DNA of 64,000 nucleotides from Verrucomicrobiota bacterium (GCA_029556615.1 JAKQDD010000089.1:26700-90699); one strand, 5' to 3'; positions 45,755 to 55,049 are shown, counted from the stretch's first letter. Notes: generated by a model from the sequence alone, not told the origin. Numbers and translations: made by a program.

Positions 45755-45840
45755 GCGAGGCGCGGGAGAGAGGGTCTGAAGAGGCAGGAAGGCTGCATGG
45801 GATCGCGGACTTCGTTAGGTCTGAGGCGGCGCCTCGCTCG
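45753..45840 (-). repeat. Module 2 of the interspersed repeat, copy F
   Basis: GAGCGAGGCGCGGGAGAGAG to GGTCTGAGGCGGCGCCTCGC, closely matching the reverse of copy C (both share GGCAGGAAGGCT and CATGGGATCGC). Module 1 is absent; its place is taken by R2. Confidence 0.82.
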
Positions 45841-45900
45841 CAGGTTGCCTTCCGCACCCGCCCCCGCTATACGGAGTGCGGACACCGACTCGATCCTGTC

Positions 45901-48900
45901 ATGAACATCTCCCCCTTCATCCCCATCCACCGGCCGCTTCTCTCGTTGGCGGCGATGATCGCCGCCGCGTTCTTCCACGGTCCGAGCGACGCGCTCGCAG
46001 CCGAAACGATTCGACCCCGGCGCATCGTCGTCTCCTCCCCCGCCACGGCCCGGGAACAGCTGGCAGCGCGCGAACTCCGTCGCTACGCCTACGTGCGCAC
46101 AGGCCGGCTCCTGCCGATCACCGACCAGGCATCGATCCGGAACGCCATCGTCGTCGGTCACAAGGGCTCGCCCGCGGTGCAGGCCGCCGCCGGCGACACC
46201 TTCGAATCCGCCCTGGCATCACTTGAGCCTCAGGAGTATTGGCTCAAGACCGTCCGGGAAAAGGACGGCTCCGTCCTGCTGGTGACGGGGGGCGATGACG
46301 TGGCCGTGCTCTACGCGGCGTATCGGCTGGCGGAACACCTCGGGGCGCGATTCTACCTGCACGGCGATGTCCTGCCCGACGCCTTGACCCAACTCGCCTT
46401 GCCTCCTCTGGATGAGAGGGTGAAACCCCTGTTCAATCTCCGCGGCATCCAGCCCTTTCACGATTTCCCCGAAGGCCCCGACTGGTGGAACCGCGACGAT
46501 TACCGCGCCATCCTCTCGCAGTTGCCCAAGCTCCGGATGAACTTCTTCGGCCTCCACACCTACCCCGAAGCCGCCCCCTGCGCGGAACCGACCGTCTGGA
46601 TCGGCCCCGCCGCGGAGATCGGCTCGGACGGCCGCGTGCAAGCCAGTTACCCCTCGAGCTATCAGAACACCTTGCGCGGCAATTGGGGTTATGCAGCCAG
46701 AAAAACAGGGGATTACGCCTGCGGCGCATCCCAGCTCTTCGAGCGCGATGACTTCGGCGCCGAGGTGATGTGGGGTTACATGCCGCAACCGGCGACGCCC
46801 GAGGCCTGCAACGAGGTGTTCGATCGCACCGCCCTCCTCTTGCGCGACGCGTTCGAACACGCCCGCCTCCTGGGCGTCAAGACCTGCGCCGGCACCGAGA
46901 CCCCGCTCACCGTCCCCAAGGCGCTCCAGGAACGACTCAGGGCGCAAGGCAAGAACCCCGCCGATCCCGCCGTGCTCAAAGAACTCTACGCCGGCATCTT
47001 CCGTCGCATCCTCCAGGCCTACCCGCTCGATTACTACTGGTTCTGGACACCGGAAGGCTGGACCTGGGAAGGCACCAAGGACGAGCAGGTCAAGCGCACC
47101 CTCGACGACTTGCTGACCGGTATCGCCGCCGCCAAGGACGTCGGCGTGCCATTCCAGCTCGCCACCTGCGGATGGGTCCTCGGCCCTACCCGGGACCGCG
47201 CCTTGTTCGACAAGACCCTGCCCAAGGAAATCGCCGTCAGTTGCATCAACCGCGAGGTCGGCAAAACGCCCGTCGACAAAGGCTTCGCCGAGGTCCAGGG
47301 CCGGGGCAAGTGGGCCATCCCCTGGCTCGAAGACGATCCGGCGCTCACCTCCCCCCAGCTCTGGGTCGGCCGAATGCGCCGCGATGCCGCGGACGCCCGA
47401 CGCTACGGCTGCAACGGCTTGATGGGCATCCACTGGCGCACCCGCGTGCTGGGCCCGGCCGTCTCCGCCCTCGCCCAAGCCGCCTGGACCCAGAACCCGT
47501 GGAACACGCCCGCCCTGAGCCCCGTCGAAGGGCCCGAAGGCGGCGCGGTCGCCGACTTCCCCAATAACCCGATCGCCGATACCGAAGAGGACCGCGTCTA
47601 TCAAACCGTCCGGTATAACGTCACGGCCTATCGCCTCAAAGTGCCGAACGGATCCTACACCGTGAGGCTTATGCTCTGTGAACCGCATTACGACGCCGCC
47701 GACCGGCGCGTCTTCCACGTCCAGGTCCAGGGCCGGCGCACCGAGACCCTCCTCGATATCTTCGGACGCGTCGGCAAAAACCGCGCTCTCGACCTCACCT
47801 ACCCCAACACGACCGTGACCAACGGCTGGCTCCACATCGAGTTCGTCCCCGTAGTCGAATTCCCCAGCATCGCCGGCCTCGTCGTCGAAGGCGCCGGCCA
47901 AGCCCGCAAGATCGACTGCGGCGGCGCGGGCGCCGGCGCGTTCGTCGCCGATTGGCCCGTGAAACCCGTGACCCCAACCTACCCTTCAACCGCGGATTTT
48001 TACCTCGATTGGGCGCTGCATCACTTCGGACCAGAGGCGGGCACACCGGCGGCAGCCCTCTTCCAGAAGATCGACGGCAACCTGCCCCGGCCCTCCGACT
48101 GGGTGGACGGCCCCGGTGGCATCCGGCCCGATCCGCGGCCCTGGGACCAGGTCGCCAACGAATACGCCTTCGTCGAGGAACTGGCGGCCCTGCAACCCCA
48201 GGTGCGGGGCCCGGGCAACCGCGAGCGCTTCGACTGGTGGCTTGATACCTTCCGCTGCCACCGCGCCATGGGCCGGGTCAACTGCCTCTGGGCCCGCTAC
48301 AACGAGACCCTGAAAACCGTCAACGCCGAATCCGACCCGACCCGGAAGGCGGCCCTCGCCCGCAACACGGCGTTGCCAATCCGCCGCCAGCTCGTGGCCG
48401 CAGCCACCGAGATGTACCGCTACCTGCTCGCCACCGTCAGCAATCCCGGCGAGCTCGGCACCGTCATGAACTTCGAGGCGCACAACTTCCCCGGCCTCCT
48501 CAACCGCCCCGGGGAAGAACTCGCGAAGCTGCTCGGTGAGCCGTTGCCGGCAGATGCCCAGTTGCCCAGCACCTACACCGGCCCCACCCGCGTCATCGTG
48601 CCCACCGTCCGCACCAGCGTCGCCGCCGGTGAGCCGCTCGATCTCAAGGTCCTCATCCTCGCCACCACCACGCCCCGGGACGCCGCCCTGCACTGGCGCA
48701 CCATGGGCCAGGGCCGGTTCCACACTCTCCCCTTGTCACACCGCGCGCGGGGTGTCCACACCGTCCGACTCGACGCCCGGGCCGCCGACGTCGATGCCTT
48801 CGAGTACTACGTCGAAGTCATCCCCGCCAGCGGTCCCGCCGTCCGCTTCCCCGCCACCGCCCCCCAGCTCAACCAGACCGTCGTCGTGGCACCACGGTGA
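45901..48900 (+). CDS. Large secreted glycoside hydrolase-like protein with internal malectin-like domain
   Basis: 999 aa. After a signal region ending SDALAAE, residues about 20-150 look like the N-terminal domain of GH20/GH67 enzymes (IVVSSPATAREQLAARELRR, VLYAAYRLAEHLGARFYLHG). A TIM-barrel-like region follows (LPKLRMNFFGLHTYPE, YYWFWTPEGWTWEG). Residues about 550-665 resemble malectin (VRYNVTAYRLKVPNGSYTVR, VFHVQVQGRRTETLLDIFGR). A helical and beta C-terminus ends LNQTVVVAPR. Residues 537-544 (PALSPVEG) are encoded by a REP-like palindrome. The true catalytic residues are not clear. Flanked by inverted R2 repeats; its 3' end is duplicated at 49709. Confidence 0.7.
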   Translation: MNISPFIPIHRPLLSLAAMIAAAFFHGPSDALAAETIRPRRIVVSSPATAREQLAARELRRYAYVRTGRLLPITDQASIRNAIVVGHKGSPAVQAAAGDTFESALASLEPQEYWLKTVREKDGSVLLVTGGDDVAVLYAAYRLAEHLGARFYLHGDVLPDALTQLALPPLDERVKPLFNLRGIQPFHDFPEGPDWWNRDDYRAILSQLPKLRMNFFGLHTYPEAAPCAEPTVWIGPAAEIGSDGRVQASYPSSYQNTLRGNWGYAARKTGDYACGASQLFERDDFGAEVMWGYMPQPATPEACNEVFDRTALLLRDAFEHARLLGVKTCAGTETPLTVPKALQERLRAQGKNPADPAVLKELYAGIFRRILQAYPLDYYWFWTPEGWTWEGTKDEQVKRTLDDLLTGIAAAKDVGVPFQLATCGWVLGPTRDRALFDKTLPKEIAVSCINREVGKTPVDKGFAEVQGRGKWAIPWLEDDPALTSPQLWVGRMRRDAADARRYGCNGLMGIHWRTRVLGPAVSALAQAAWTQNPWNTPALSPVEGPEGGAVADFPNNPIADTEEDRVYQTVRYNVTAYRLKVPNGSYTVRLMLCEPHYDAADRRVFHVQVQGRRTETLLDIFGRVGKNRALDLTYPNTTVTNGWLHIEFVPVVEFPSIAGLVVEGAGQARKIDCGGAGAGAFVADWPVKPVTPTYPSTADFYLDWALHHFGPEAGTPAAALFQKIDGNLPRPSDWVDGPGGIRPDPRPWDQVANEYAFVEELAALQPQVRGPGNRERFDWWLDTFRCHRAMGRVNCLWARYNETLKTVNAESDPTRKAALARNTALPIRRQLVAAATEMYRYLLATVSNPGELGTVMNFEAHNFPGLLNRPGEELAKLLGEPLPADAQLPSTYTGPTRVIVPTVRTSVAAGEPLDLKVLILATTTPRDAALHWRTMGQGRFHTLPLSHRARGVHTVRLDARAADVDAFEYYVEVIPASGPAVRFPATAPQLNQTVVVAPR
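47512..47533. repeat. REP-like palindrome inside a coding sequence
   Basis: GCCCTGAGCCCCGTCGAAGG encodes ALSPVEG. It matches the common CCCTGAGCC(T)GTCGAAGGG REP motif seen in many bacterial genomes, here inserted in frame before the malectin-like domain. Confidence 0.6.
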
Positions 48901-48912
48901 CAGGGAGCGTAC

Positions 48913-49009
48913 CTCCCCGGAGCCGACACCCCACGCGCCTTCAAGGCGAGAACCCACCAGGAGCCGATGGCGACCGATCGCGCCGCACGCGTTCGGCGGG
49001 GATCCGGGC
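48913..49009 (+). repeat. Repeat R2, right arm
   Basis: Runs CTCCCCGGAGCCGACACC to CGGGGATCCGGGC and is the inverted partner of 45658-45754. It lies just after the stop of the secreted protein and before the vapBC promoter. Confidence 0.75.
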
Positions 49010-49023
49010 GTGCGCAGGGTGGA

Positions 49024-49058
49024 TTGACTTGTCACAGTGTCACAGTTACTGTGTTTAT
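49024..49058 (+). promoter_or_regulatory. Putative vapBC promoter and operator
   Basis: A TTGACT box at 49024-49029 precedes a tandem GTCACAG motif and the perfect palindrome CACAGTTACTGTG (49041-49053), which is where a -10 box would fall. This layout fits autorepression by the VapB-VapC complex. No Shine-Dalgarno precedes the GTG, so the transcript may be leaderless. Confidence 0.55.
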
Positions 49059-49289
49059 GTGAGAAACATCACGCTGAGCATTGACGACGAGCTCTACGAG
49101 CAGTCCCGGATCATCGCCGCCCAGCGCAAATCGACCGTCTCCGGCCTCGTTCGCGATTACCTGCGGAGCCTGTCGCAAGCGGAGCAACGCCGCGAGCAGG
49201 CCCGCCGCGAGATCCGGGCGATGATCGGCCGCTTCGGAGGCAAGGTGGGCCGGATGCCCTCGCGCGAGGAACGCCATGCCCGCCGCTGA
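49059..49289 (+). CDS. VapB-like antitoxin
   Basis: 76 aa starting with GTG: MRNITLSIDDELYEQSRIIA, followed by STVSGLVRDYLRSL, a ribbon-helix-helix DNA-binding fold, and a basic C-terminal tail (GGKVGRMPSREERHARR) that would wrap the toxin. The GTG start is chosen because the upstream frame runs through R2 repeat sequence. Overlaps vapC by 14 bp, the usual antitoxin-first order. Confidence 0.82.
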   Translation: MRNITLSIDDELYEQSRIIAAQRKSTVSGLVRDYLRSLSQAEQRREQARREIRAMIGRFGGKVGRMPSREERHARR

Positions 49290-49701
49290 CGTTTTCCTCG
49301 ACAGCAACGTCCTGCTCCACGCGTTATCGGATGCGCCGCAGGAACGGGCGAAGCGCGATCGTGCCGCGGCGGTGATCGCCACCGCGAACTTCGGCACCTC
49401 CTACCAGGTCCTTATGGAGACCTGGGTCGTGGCCACCCGGCAGATGGCACGTCCCGTGTCGCCCGTGAAAGTCGCGGCGTTCCTGGAACAGATCCTGGCG
49501 TTCCCCTGCATCGCTGGCACGGCCGGACTCTATCGCCAGGCGGTTCGACTGGCCACCCGCTATCGCATCCACCCCTACGATGCGGCCATTCTCGCCGCGG
49601 CGCGCGAGCTGGGGGCCCGGCACGTGCTGTCCGAAGACTTCAACCACGGGCAGACCTACGACGGCGTCCAAGTCCTCAATCCGTTTCGTTCAGCGGATTG
49701 A
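49276..49701 (+). CDS. VapC-type PIN-domain toxin
   Basis: 141 aa. PIN-fold acidic residues: VFLDSNVLLHALSD (first Asp), LMETWVVATR (Glu), and RIHPYDAAILAAARELGARHVLSED (two Asp). These bind metal in VapC ribonucleases that cut tRNA or rRNA. Complete and apparently intact. It ends 7 bp before a partial duplicate of the preceding secreted gene. Confidence 0.88.
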   Translation: MPAADVFLDSNVLLHALSDAPQERAKRDRAAAVIATANFGTSYQVLMETWVVATRQMARPVSPVKVAAFLEQILAFPCIAGTAGLYRQAVRLATRYRIHPYDAAILAAARELGARHVLSEDFNHGQTYDGVQVLNPFRSAD

Positions 49702-49708
49702 GGCACCA

Positions 49709-49865
49709 CGCGCGGGGTGTCCACACCGCCCGACTCGACGCCCAGGCCGCCGACGTCGATGCCTTCGAGTACTACGTCGAAGGCATCCCCGCCAGCGGTC
49801 CCGCCGTCCGCTTCCCGTCAGCGCCCCCCCCGCTCAACCAGACCGTCGTCGTAGCCCAGCGGTGA
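49709..49865 (+). pseudogene. Duplicated 3' end of the secreted glycoside hydrolase-like gene
   Basis: About 157 bp closely matching 48742-48900, from CGCGCGGGGTGTCCACACCG to the stop. It still reads GVHTARLDAQAADVDAFEYY through LNQTVVVAQR in frame, with a few substitutions (V to A, R to Q, V to G). It has no start or upstream part. With the original copy it forms a direct repeat around vapBC. Confidence 0.85.
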
Positions 49866-49884
49866 GGGCAGGGGGCGGACAAGG

Positions 49885-52800
49885 TCACAACAGCGACTCG
49901 AGTAACTCGATGGCCTCAACAACTAATGGATATACCAGAGCTTGAGCATCACACGCCGTGATGTAGTCATCGGGATCGGGGGCGCCCTCTTTCGCGCAGC
50001 CATCCAAACGCTTCAGCACGTCGTTCTCGAGCTTGTTCGCCAGCGCACCAAAGCTGCTCTTCTCGAGCATCGCCAGCCCGACATTCACCTGTTGCGTCAA
50101 GCCTCCCTTCAAGTTGTCGTTCTTGAGGGCCTCGCCCGGCAAGCCATTAATCCGCCGCATCACCTCGATCAGAATCTCGGCAATCCGATCTTGCCGGCTG
50201 ATCACCTCGATGCTCACATTGCAGGGATCGCTGCTGATGAGACCGTCATGGACCACCAGGCTAACCACATACGTCCCCACCGCGTCAGGCACGAAGCTCG
50301 TCTGCGCCGCCGTCGGCGACGACAAGAGACATCCGCTGCCGGCCGGTGCGGTGACCACACTCCAAAGGAAAGTCAGCGGTTCGCCATTCGCATCGGAACT
50401 CCCGCTGCCATCCACGTACACCGTTTGCCCCACCACGCCAGCCTGGTTGCCACCCGCCCGAGCTACCGGCTTCACATTCGCAAACGTCACCGTCACAGCA
50501 TCGGGCTGGCTGATGTCGCCAAACGCGTCGATGACCGTCAGGCTCACCACGTAATCCCCATAGACATCCGCCACAAACGTCGGTGTGCCCGAGACTTCAT
50601 CGTCGAGCACGGCCGTGCTCCCAGCCGGCTTTTGCACGAGCACCCATTCATACGTAAGCGAATCGCCATCGTCGTCGTAGCTCCTCGTACCGTCCAGTTG
50701 AACCGGCGTCTGCAGCACCAGCAGCGCCTGATCCGGCCCCGCGTCAGCCACCGGCGCCGTGTTCACCGTGCTAATCACCACGGTGTCCGCCTCGCTCGCC
50801 TGACCCAGACTGTCGAGAACGATCAAAGATACAACATAATCCCCGAGCACATCCGGCACGAGGCCGGGCGTCACGGAGGCCGCGTCCGTCAACGCCACCG
50901 CGCTGCCCGCCGGCATGGACACGATTTGCCACGCGTACGTCAACGGGTAACTCCCATCTGGATCAGAGCTGCCACTGCCGTTTAAGCTGACCTGATCGCC
51001 ACGTCTCACCGACTGGTCGGCTCCCGCATCGGCCACAGGAAGACGATTCAGGCTTACCAAGTTGGCCCGAACCCTGCCCACGCCGGTTTCGTCAAGCCGC
51101 GTGACCGTCACCAGGAAGCCGTCCCCGTCGCTGGCCACCTGCGGATAGGAGTGCTGAAGATGAATATCCTCAGGCCAGTCGTGTGGCCGGTCGTTGTGTT
51201 GGTTGATCAGAAACCCAAGCGGCGCGTCTGGAACCTCGCCCGAGGCTGTGACTCGTGAGCCGTACGCATCCCCTGTGATTCCCCAATCGTAGTAGAATCC
51301 ACCAATGCTCGGACTGTAATCATGCCACACGACCAAGTAATCTTCTCCGTTGCTGGCGACAACAGGATACGTCTGACACTGCGCTCCTTCGCACACCCAG
51401 AAGCCATCAGGATCCCACACCACGCCTGATCCGCTCACCCGCGCCACATACAGCTCCGGGAAAGCCCATATTCTGGTCCCACTCTGCATATCTCGATAGT
51501 CCATCCACGCGACCAGGTAATCCGTTCCGTTTCCAGCCACCTCGGGGGCATGCTGGCTGCAATACCCTTGGCAAATCGGGAACTCTAGCGACAGCGAAAC
51601 GCCTCCGTCGCCTCCCCGGGTGACCACTTTGCCATAGATATCCGTATAGTGCTGGTTTTCGTTTGGTCCATACGTGCTGCGGTCGTCGGTCCACACGACA
51701 AGATACCCATCACCATTACTCGCAGCCGCGCCCGCCGACTCTCCATGCGGACCGGCGCTGATTGCGAACGGCGACGAGGCATGGAGCTCCTGATCCGCGT
51801 CCACGTCAATCCACATCCCATAAACGTCCGAAGGGCTAGGGACATTGCACACTGCCAGAAAGCTCCGTCCGTCCGAGGCAAGGTGCGCCAAACCGATTCC
51901 GGCCGTGTTCTGCGGATTCGCAAGGAGCGGGCTTCCGCCGGGGTGTGTTAATACACCTTCGTTGTTGATCCACGAGCCGAGCAGCACGTCATTGTAGTTG
52001 TTACCCGAGTACACCCTAAACTGCCAGCACACCAAGTACCCGTTGCCAGCGCCGGCGACGATCGGTGCGCTTGCTTGGGAAGCGATCGTGATACCATCAG
52101 GGTCGAGGAGTTCCCCGTGCTTGCCCACGCGCGTCCCCATCAATCTTGGGCTGCCACTCGACACCCTGTCGAGCCATGCTACCAGAAAGCCAGAACCGTT
52201 CCCGCCAACCGTCGCGGACGACTGCGGTTGCGTTGTCGCCATGGCCAGCAGCAGACCCCCCGGGTCGAGGATTGTACCCGTCAGACTCAGACGCGCCGCG
52301 TACACGTCCCACTGCGATGCGTCTCGCCTGTCGCCCCATGCCAACAGGTAGCTGCTGCCGTTGCAAGCCAGCACCGGAGTTGTGGTCGACCACGACAGGT
52401 CCCCCGAGGCCAACGGTGTTACCACCGCACTTCCGTCTTGACCGTTGGCAACCAATGCGCCTGCGATGTGGGTCTGGCTTGGATACGAATTGATAACATC
52501 TGTCCACATCGCGATGTAATCATCCCCGTCGCTCGCGACAGCACAACCGAACTGTGCATACCCTTCATCGCAGATCGCGAATGCCTGCGTATCCACGCGT
52601 TGCGCCTCAGTGTCAAGGCGTATCCCGTAGATGTGCTCCCGGGAGCTGCCATAGTTGTAGAAGTTGTCCCATGTCAAATATTGCCTGTCCTCCCAGACAA
52701 CCAGGTAGCCGTTATCACTCGCGCCCACCCTCGGATTCTTTTGAATGCTCGACCCAATCCAGATGGGGATGTCTTCAGTCCCGACCACGGTTCCGTCTGC

Positions 52801-54534
52801 CGTGACAAGGCGCCCGTAAATGTCGACATTCTGCGGACTGCCGTAGATGTTGAGGCTGGCCTCCGCATTGCGTTTGTCTGCTCGCACTACCAGAACGTTG
52901 CCTCCCTGCCCGGCACTGGCGAGATCAAATGACCCCGGCGTTCCCTGCAGCCCTCCAATCGGAAACTCCGTGGTTCCGAACAGGGATCCGTCCACGTTTA
53001 GCAGCCTGCCGACCAACCGATACGGTTCTTCGGAGTAGTACCATGCGACCAGATATCGCACGCCGTTGAACGCAATCTGGGCTTCACTCACACGTTTCGG
53101 CCAGCCGCCTCCTATGACAATCAGAGAGGAGACGATGACTTGATCGTCTGCATCCATCGTAATGCGGCGCGCCACGACTTGTTGATCTTCGCAGGCAACC
53201 AACATGCAGCTCGCGCCATCACTGGCCATGTCGCAGGACGTGCTCGTGGTCCCCGCGTGGACCAACACTCCTATGGGATCAAGCACGGCGCCCTCCGCCG
53301 TCACACGGGTGCCATAGAAGCGAGGCCCCGTTGCATCCGGCAGACTTCGGCTGTCATCCCAAACCACGAAGAACTCGGTGCCCCAACTGACGGTCACTGG
53401 CCTACCTTGGTCCATGGGAGCCGGACCGACGATCGGCTGATCCACTCCGAACTCGGGGCTGACCGTGGGGTCAATGGCCAGAGGATAGCTGGCTCGAGCC
53501 AGAAGGAACGCCGGAACGTCAATCACCATTCGGGACTCTTGAACCTCGACAGGAAGGCGCGTCCGGCGATGGTTCGCGTCTACCGCAGTGACTTTCCCAA
53601 CGCGCACACGGGCGTTCCCTTGGGCATCGGCAAAGTGGGCGCCCTTCCCGCTTTGGCCGGCGTACGTCAAACCAGCCAATTCGGCTTCGATCCGCAGGGG
53701 TCCAGCGCCTTCCGGCGGGCGTGAGACCACCCAGGTCACGTCCACGCCTTCATCGCGCGCCTCGTAATGCTCGATCAAGCCGATTTGCTCATTGAGCATT
53801 GCCTGGGCGGTGTTCCCGAGCAGTGACCAATCGGAGGCGCGCTGCCCCGGTTCATAGAGCACCTGATCTCCCTGTCGCACGAGGAGCGTCCGGAACTGCA
53901 ATTCAGTGGTCGGATCAGCTGTGGCGCGGTACGGTACGCTTAAGTCACCGGGCGCCGCACCCGGCGCCGACGGGTCTGCGACCAAATCGACGATATTCTC
54001 CGAAGGGAGGTGAGGCGAGAAGCGCAATCCGTGGCCGTCCAAGCTCACCTGGTAATCTCTGGCCTGAATCTGCGGGTGCGGCATCGAAGCCTCCATCCGA
54101 ACGGCATGCGAAACCCTGTCGATCGCGTCAGCCAGATTGAGGTTCGAGGGCGCAGCGCCTTGGCTGCGATCGTCCTGAGTCCTTCGCGTGTCGGGTCTTG
54201 CGTCACGCCAGAACTCCTGGCCGTACTTGATCGTCCATGCTGGAGCGTCCACGGTCTTGTTGACGATCTTCCATGGTCCGGCCACCTTCGCTTGATCCGA
54301 TGCGGCGGCACCTGCAACGGGCTCAACTGGTGTAACTGCACCTGCGGCGCCGGCCATTGTAGCCGGCATCGGGTCATGCCCGACGGCGGTGGCCGCTGCC
54401 GGGTTTGACACCTGCTGCCTGGCACGCATGGTGCAGACAGCGGACGAGTCTCTCTCCCAGAGGACGCAAACCGCCGCGATGGCGCCGGCGAGCGACGTGA
54501 GCCACAAGGCGCTCCTGCGTATGCGTGTGTTCAT
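49885..54534 (-). CDS. Giant secreted protein with WD-like repeats and three PKD domains
   Basis: 1549 aa. Start 54534 opens a signal peptide (SALWLTSLAGAIAAVCVLWE) behind a GAGAGAGAAA purine tract; the frame extends 34 codons upstream without it. After a beta-rich N-terminal part come about fourteen repeats of the type GYLVVWxDxR (YLVVWTDDRST, YLVAWMDYRD, FLVAWLDRV), suggestive of a propeller. Three PKD domains follow (AGADQSVRRGDQVSLNGSGS, AGPDQALLVLQTPVQLDGTR, AGGNQAGVVGQTVYVDGSGS), then a helical C-terminus. GC content is visibly lower than in neighbours (AT-rich codons), suggesting transfer. Probably surface-attached or secreted; function unknown. Confidence 0.82.
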   Translation of the reverse strand: MNTRIRRSALWLTSLAGAIAAVCVLWERDSSAVCTMRARQQVSNPAAATAVGHDPMPATMAGAAGAVTPVEPVAGAAASDQAKVAGPWKIVNKTVDAPAWTIKYGQEFWRDARPDTRRTQDDRSQGAAPSNLNLADAIDRVSHAVRMEASMPHPQIQARDYQVSLDGHGLRFSPHLPSENIVDLVADPSAPGAAPGDLSVPYRATADPTTELQFRTLLVRQGDQVLYEPGQRASDWSLLGNTAQAMLNEQIGLIEHYEARDEGVDVTWVVSRPPEGAGPLRIEAELAGLTYAGQSGKGAHFADAQGNARVRVGKVTAVDANHRRTRLPVEVQESRMVIDVPAFLLARASYPLAIDPTVSPEFGVDQPIVGPAPMDQGRPVTVSWGTEFFVVWDDSRSLPDATGPRFYGTRVTAEGAVLDPIGVLVHAGTTSTSCDMASDGASCMLVACEDQQVVARRITMDADDQVIVSSLIVIGGGWPKRVSEAQIAFNGVRYLVAWYYSEEPYRLVGRLLNVDGSLFGTTEFPIGGLQGTPGSFDLASAGQGGNVLVVRADKRNAEASLNIYGSPQNVDIYGRLVTADGTVVGTEDIPIWIGSSIQKNPRVGASDNGYLVVWEDRQYLTWDNFYNYGSSREHIYGIRLDTEAQRVDTQAFAICDEGYAQFGCAVASDGDDYIAMWTDVINSYPSQTHIAGALVANGQDGSAVVTPLASGDLSWSTTTPVLACNGSSYLLAWGDRRDASQWDVYAARLSLTGTILDPGGLLLAMATTQPQSSATVGGNGSGFLVAWLDRVSSGSPRLMGTRVGKHGELLDPDGITIASQASAPIVAGAGNGYLVCWQFRVYSGNNYNDVLLGSWINNEGVLTHPGGSPLLANPQNTAGIGLAHLASDGRSFLAVCNVPSPSDVYGMWIDVDADQELHASSPFAISAGPHGESAGAAASNGDGYLVVWTDDRSTYGPNENQHYTDIYGKVVTRGGDGGVSLSLEFPICQGYCSQHAPEVAGNGTDYLVAWMDYRDMQSGTRIWAFPELYVARVSGSGVVWDPDGFWVCEGAQCQTYPVVASNGEDYLVVWHDYSPSIGGFYYDWGITGDAYGSRVTASGEVPDAPLGFLINQHNDRPHDWPEDIHLQHSYPQVASDGDGFLVTVTRLDETGVGRVRANLVSLNRLPVADAGADQSVRRGDQVSLNGSGSSDPDGSYPLTYAWQIVSMPAGSAVALTDAASVTPGLVPDVLGDYVVSLIVLDSLGQASEADTVVISTVNTAPVADAGPDQALLVLQTPVQLDGTRSYDDDGDSLTYEWVLVQKPAGSTAVLDDEVSGTPTFVADVYGDYVVSLTVIDAFGDISQPDAVTVTFANVKPVARAGGNQAGVVGQTVYVDGSGSSDANGEPLTFLWSVVTAPAGSGCLLSSPTAAQTSFVPDAVGTYVVSLVVHDGLISSDPCNVSIEVISRQDRIAEILIEVMRRINGLPGEALKNDNLKGGLTQQVNVGLAMLEKSSFGALANKLENDVLKRLDGCAKEGAPDPDDYITACDAQALVYPLVVEAIELLESLL

Positions 54535-55049
54535 TTTCTCTCTCTGTTCATTCCTGATCCAGGACATTGAGCACGCCCGGAGCGACGGTGGTGGATCATC
54601 CACCGTGCTCCGGCGGTGCCGGCGAGGAACGCTCACCCGAGCTCTCCCTCACGCACCGCACGAAGTACTCGTGTGTTTAGGGCTGTGCTCTGTGCTTCCA
54701 TTCCGTCATGCGAGGGATGAGGGCCGTTTGTGCCAGGAAACAGGTCGGAGGCGCGGGGCCTGCCTGGGCCGGCACGACACACAGGCGGCGGTTTGGTGCA
54801 GCGACGGGTTCGGCGATCAACGTCAGCTTGGGATTACGGACTACGGCCCGATTCAACCGCCGAGACACGAAGGCACGCAGAGAACCTGCGGTTGGCAATC
54901 TCTGCGTTCTTCGTGTCTCCGCGGTGTCCTGCCAGCGCCCTTTGCCGTCCCGGCTCCGTGCCTACGCCCAACAGGTTGGGGGACAAGGGCACCGGCGGTC
55001 CGGATCAACCCAAGCCCGCACAGCCACGGTCGCGTTGGCCCGTGTCAGG
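54535..55049. other. 515-bp intergenic region with a long imperfect hairpin
   Basis: No gene seen. It contains the inverted repeat at 54856-54925 and otherwise unremarkable sequence between the kinase stop and the start of the PKD protein gene. Confidence 0.5.
54856..54925. repeat. Long imperfect hairpin, dispersed-repeat type
   Basis: Left arm ACCGCCGAGACACGAAGGCA (continuing CGCAGAGA) and right arm TCTCTGCGTTCTTCGTGTCT (continuing CCGCGGT) pair with few mismatches around a 15-base loop. Sequences of this GAGACACGAAGG/CTCTGCG type are scattered in many bacterial genomes. Confidence 0.7.

Larger units (their letters stand above)
45482..45900. other. 419-bp intergenic region composed mostly of repeats
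   Basis: Contains, in order, an 8-bp tandem repeat, a REP-like hairpin (45574-45606), an R2 repeat and copy F of the composite element. Short frames through it are repeat-derived and were not called as genes. Confidence 0.6.

Noticed and set aside
46219..47901. 560-codon minus-strand frame opposite the secreted carbohydrate-active gene
   Set aside because: Gly/Val/Glu-rich antisense composition typical of a shadow frame.
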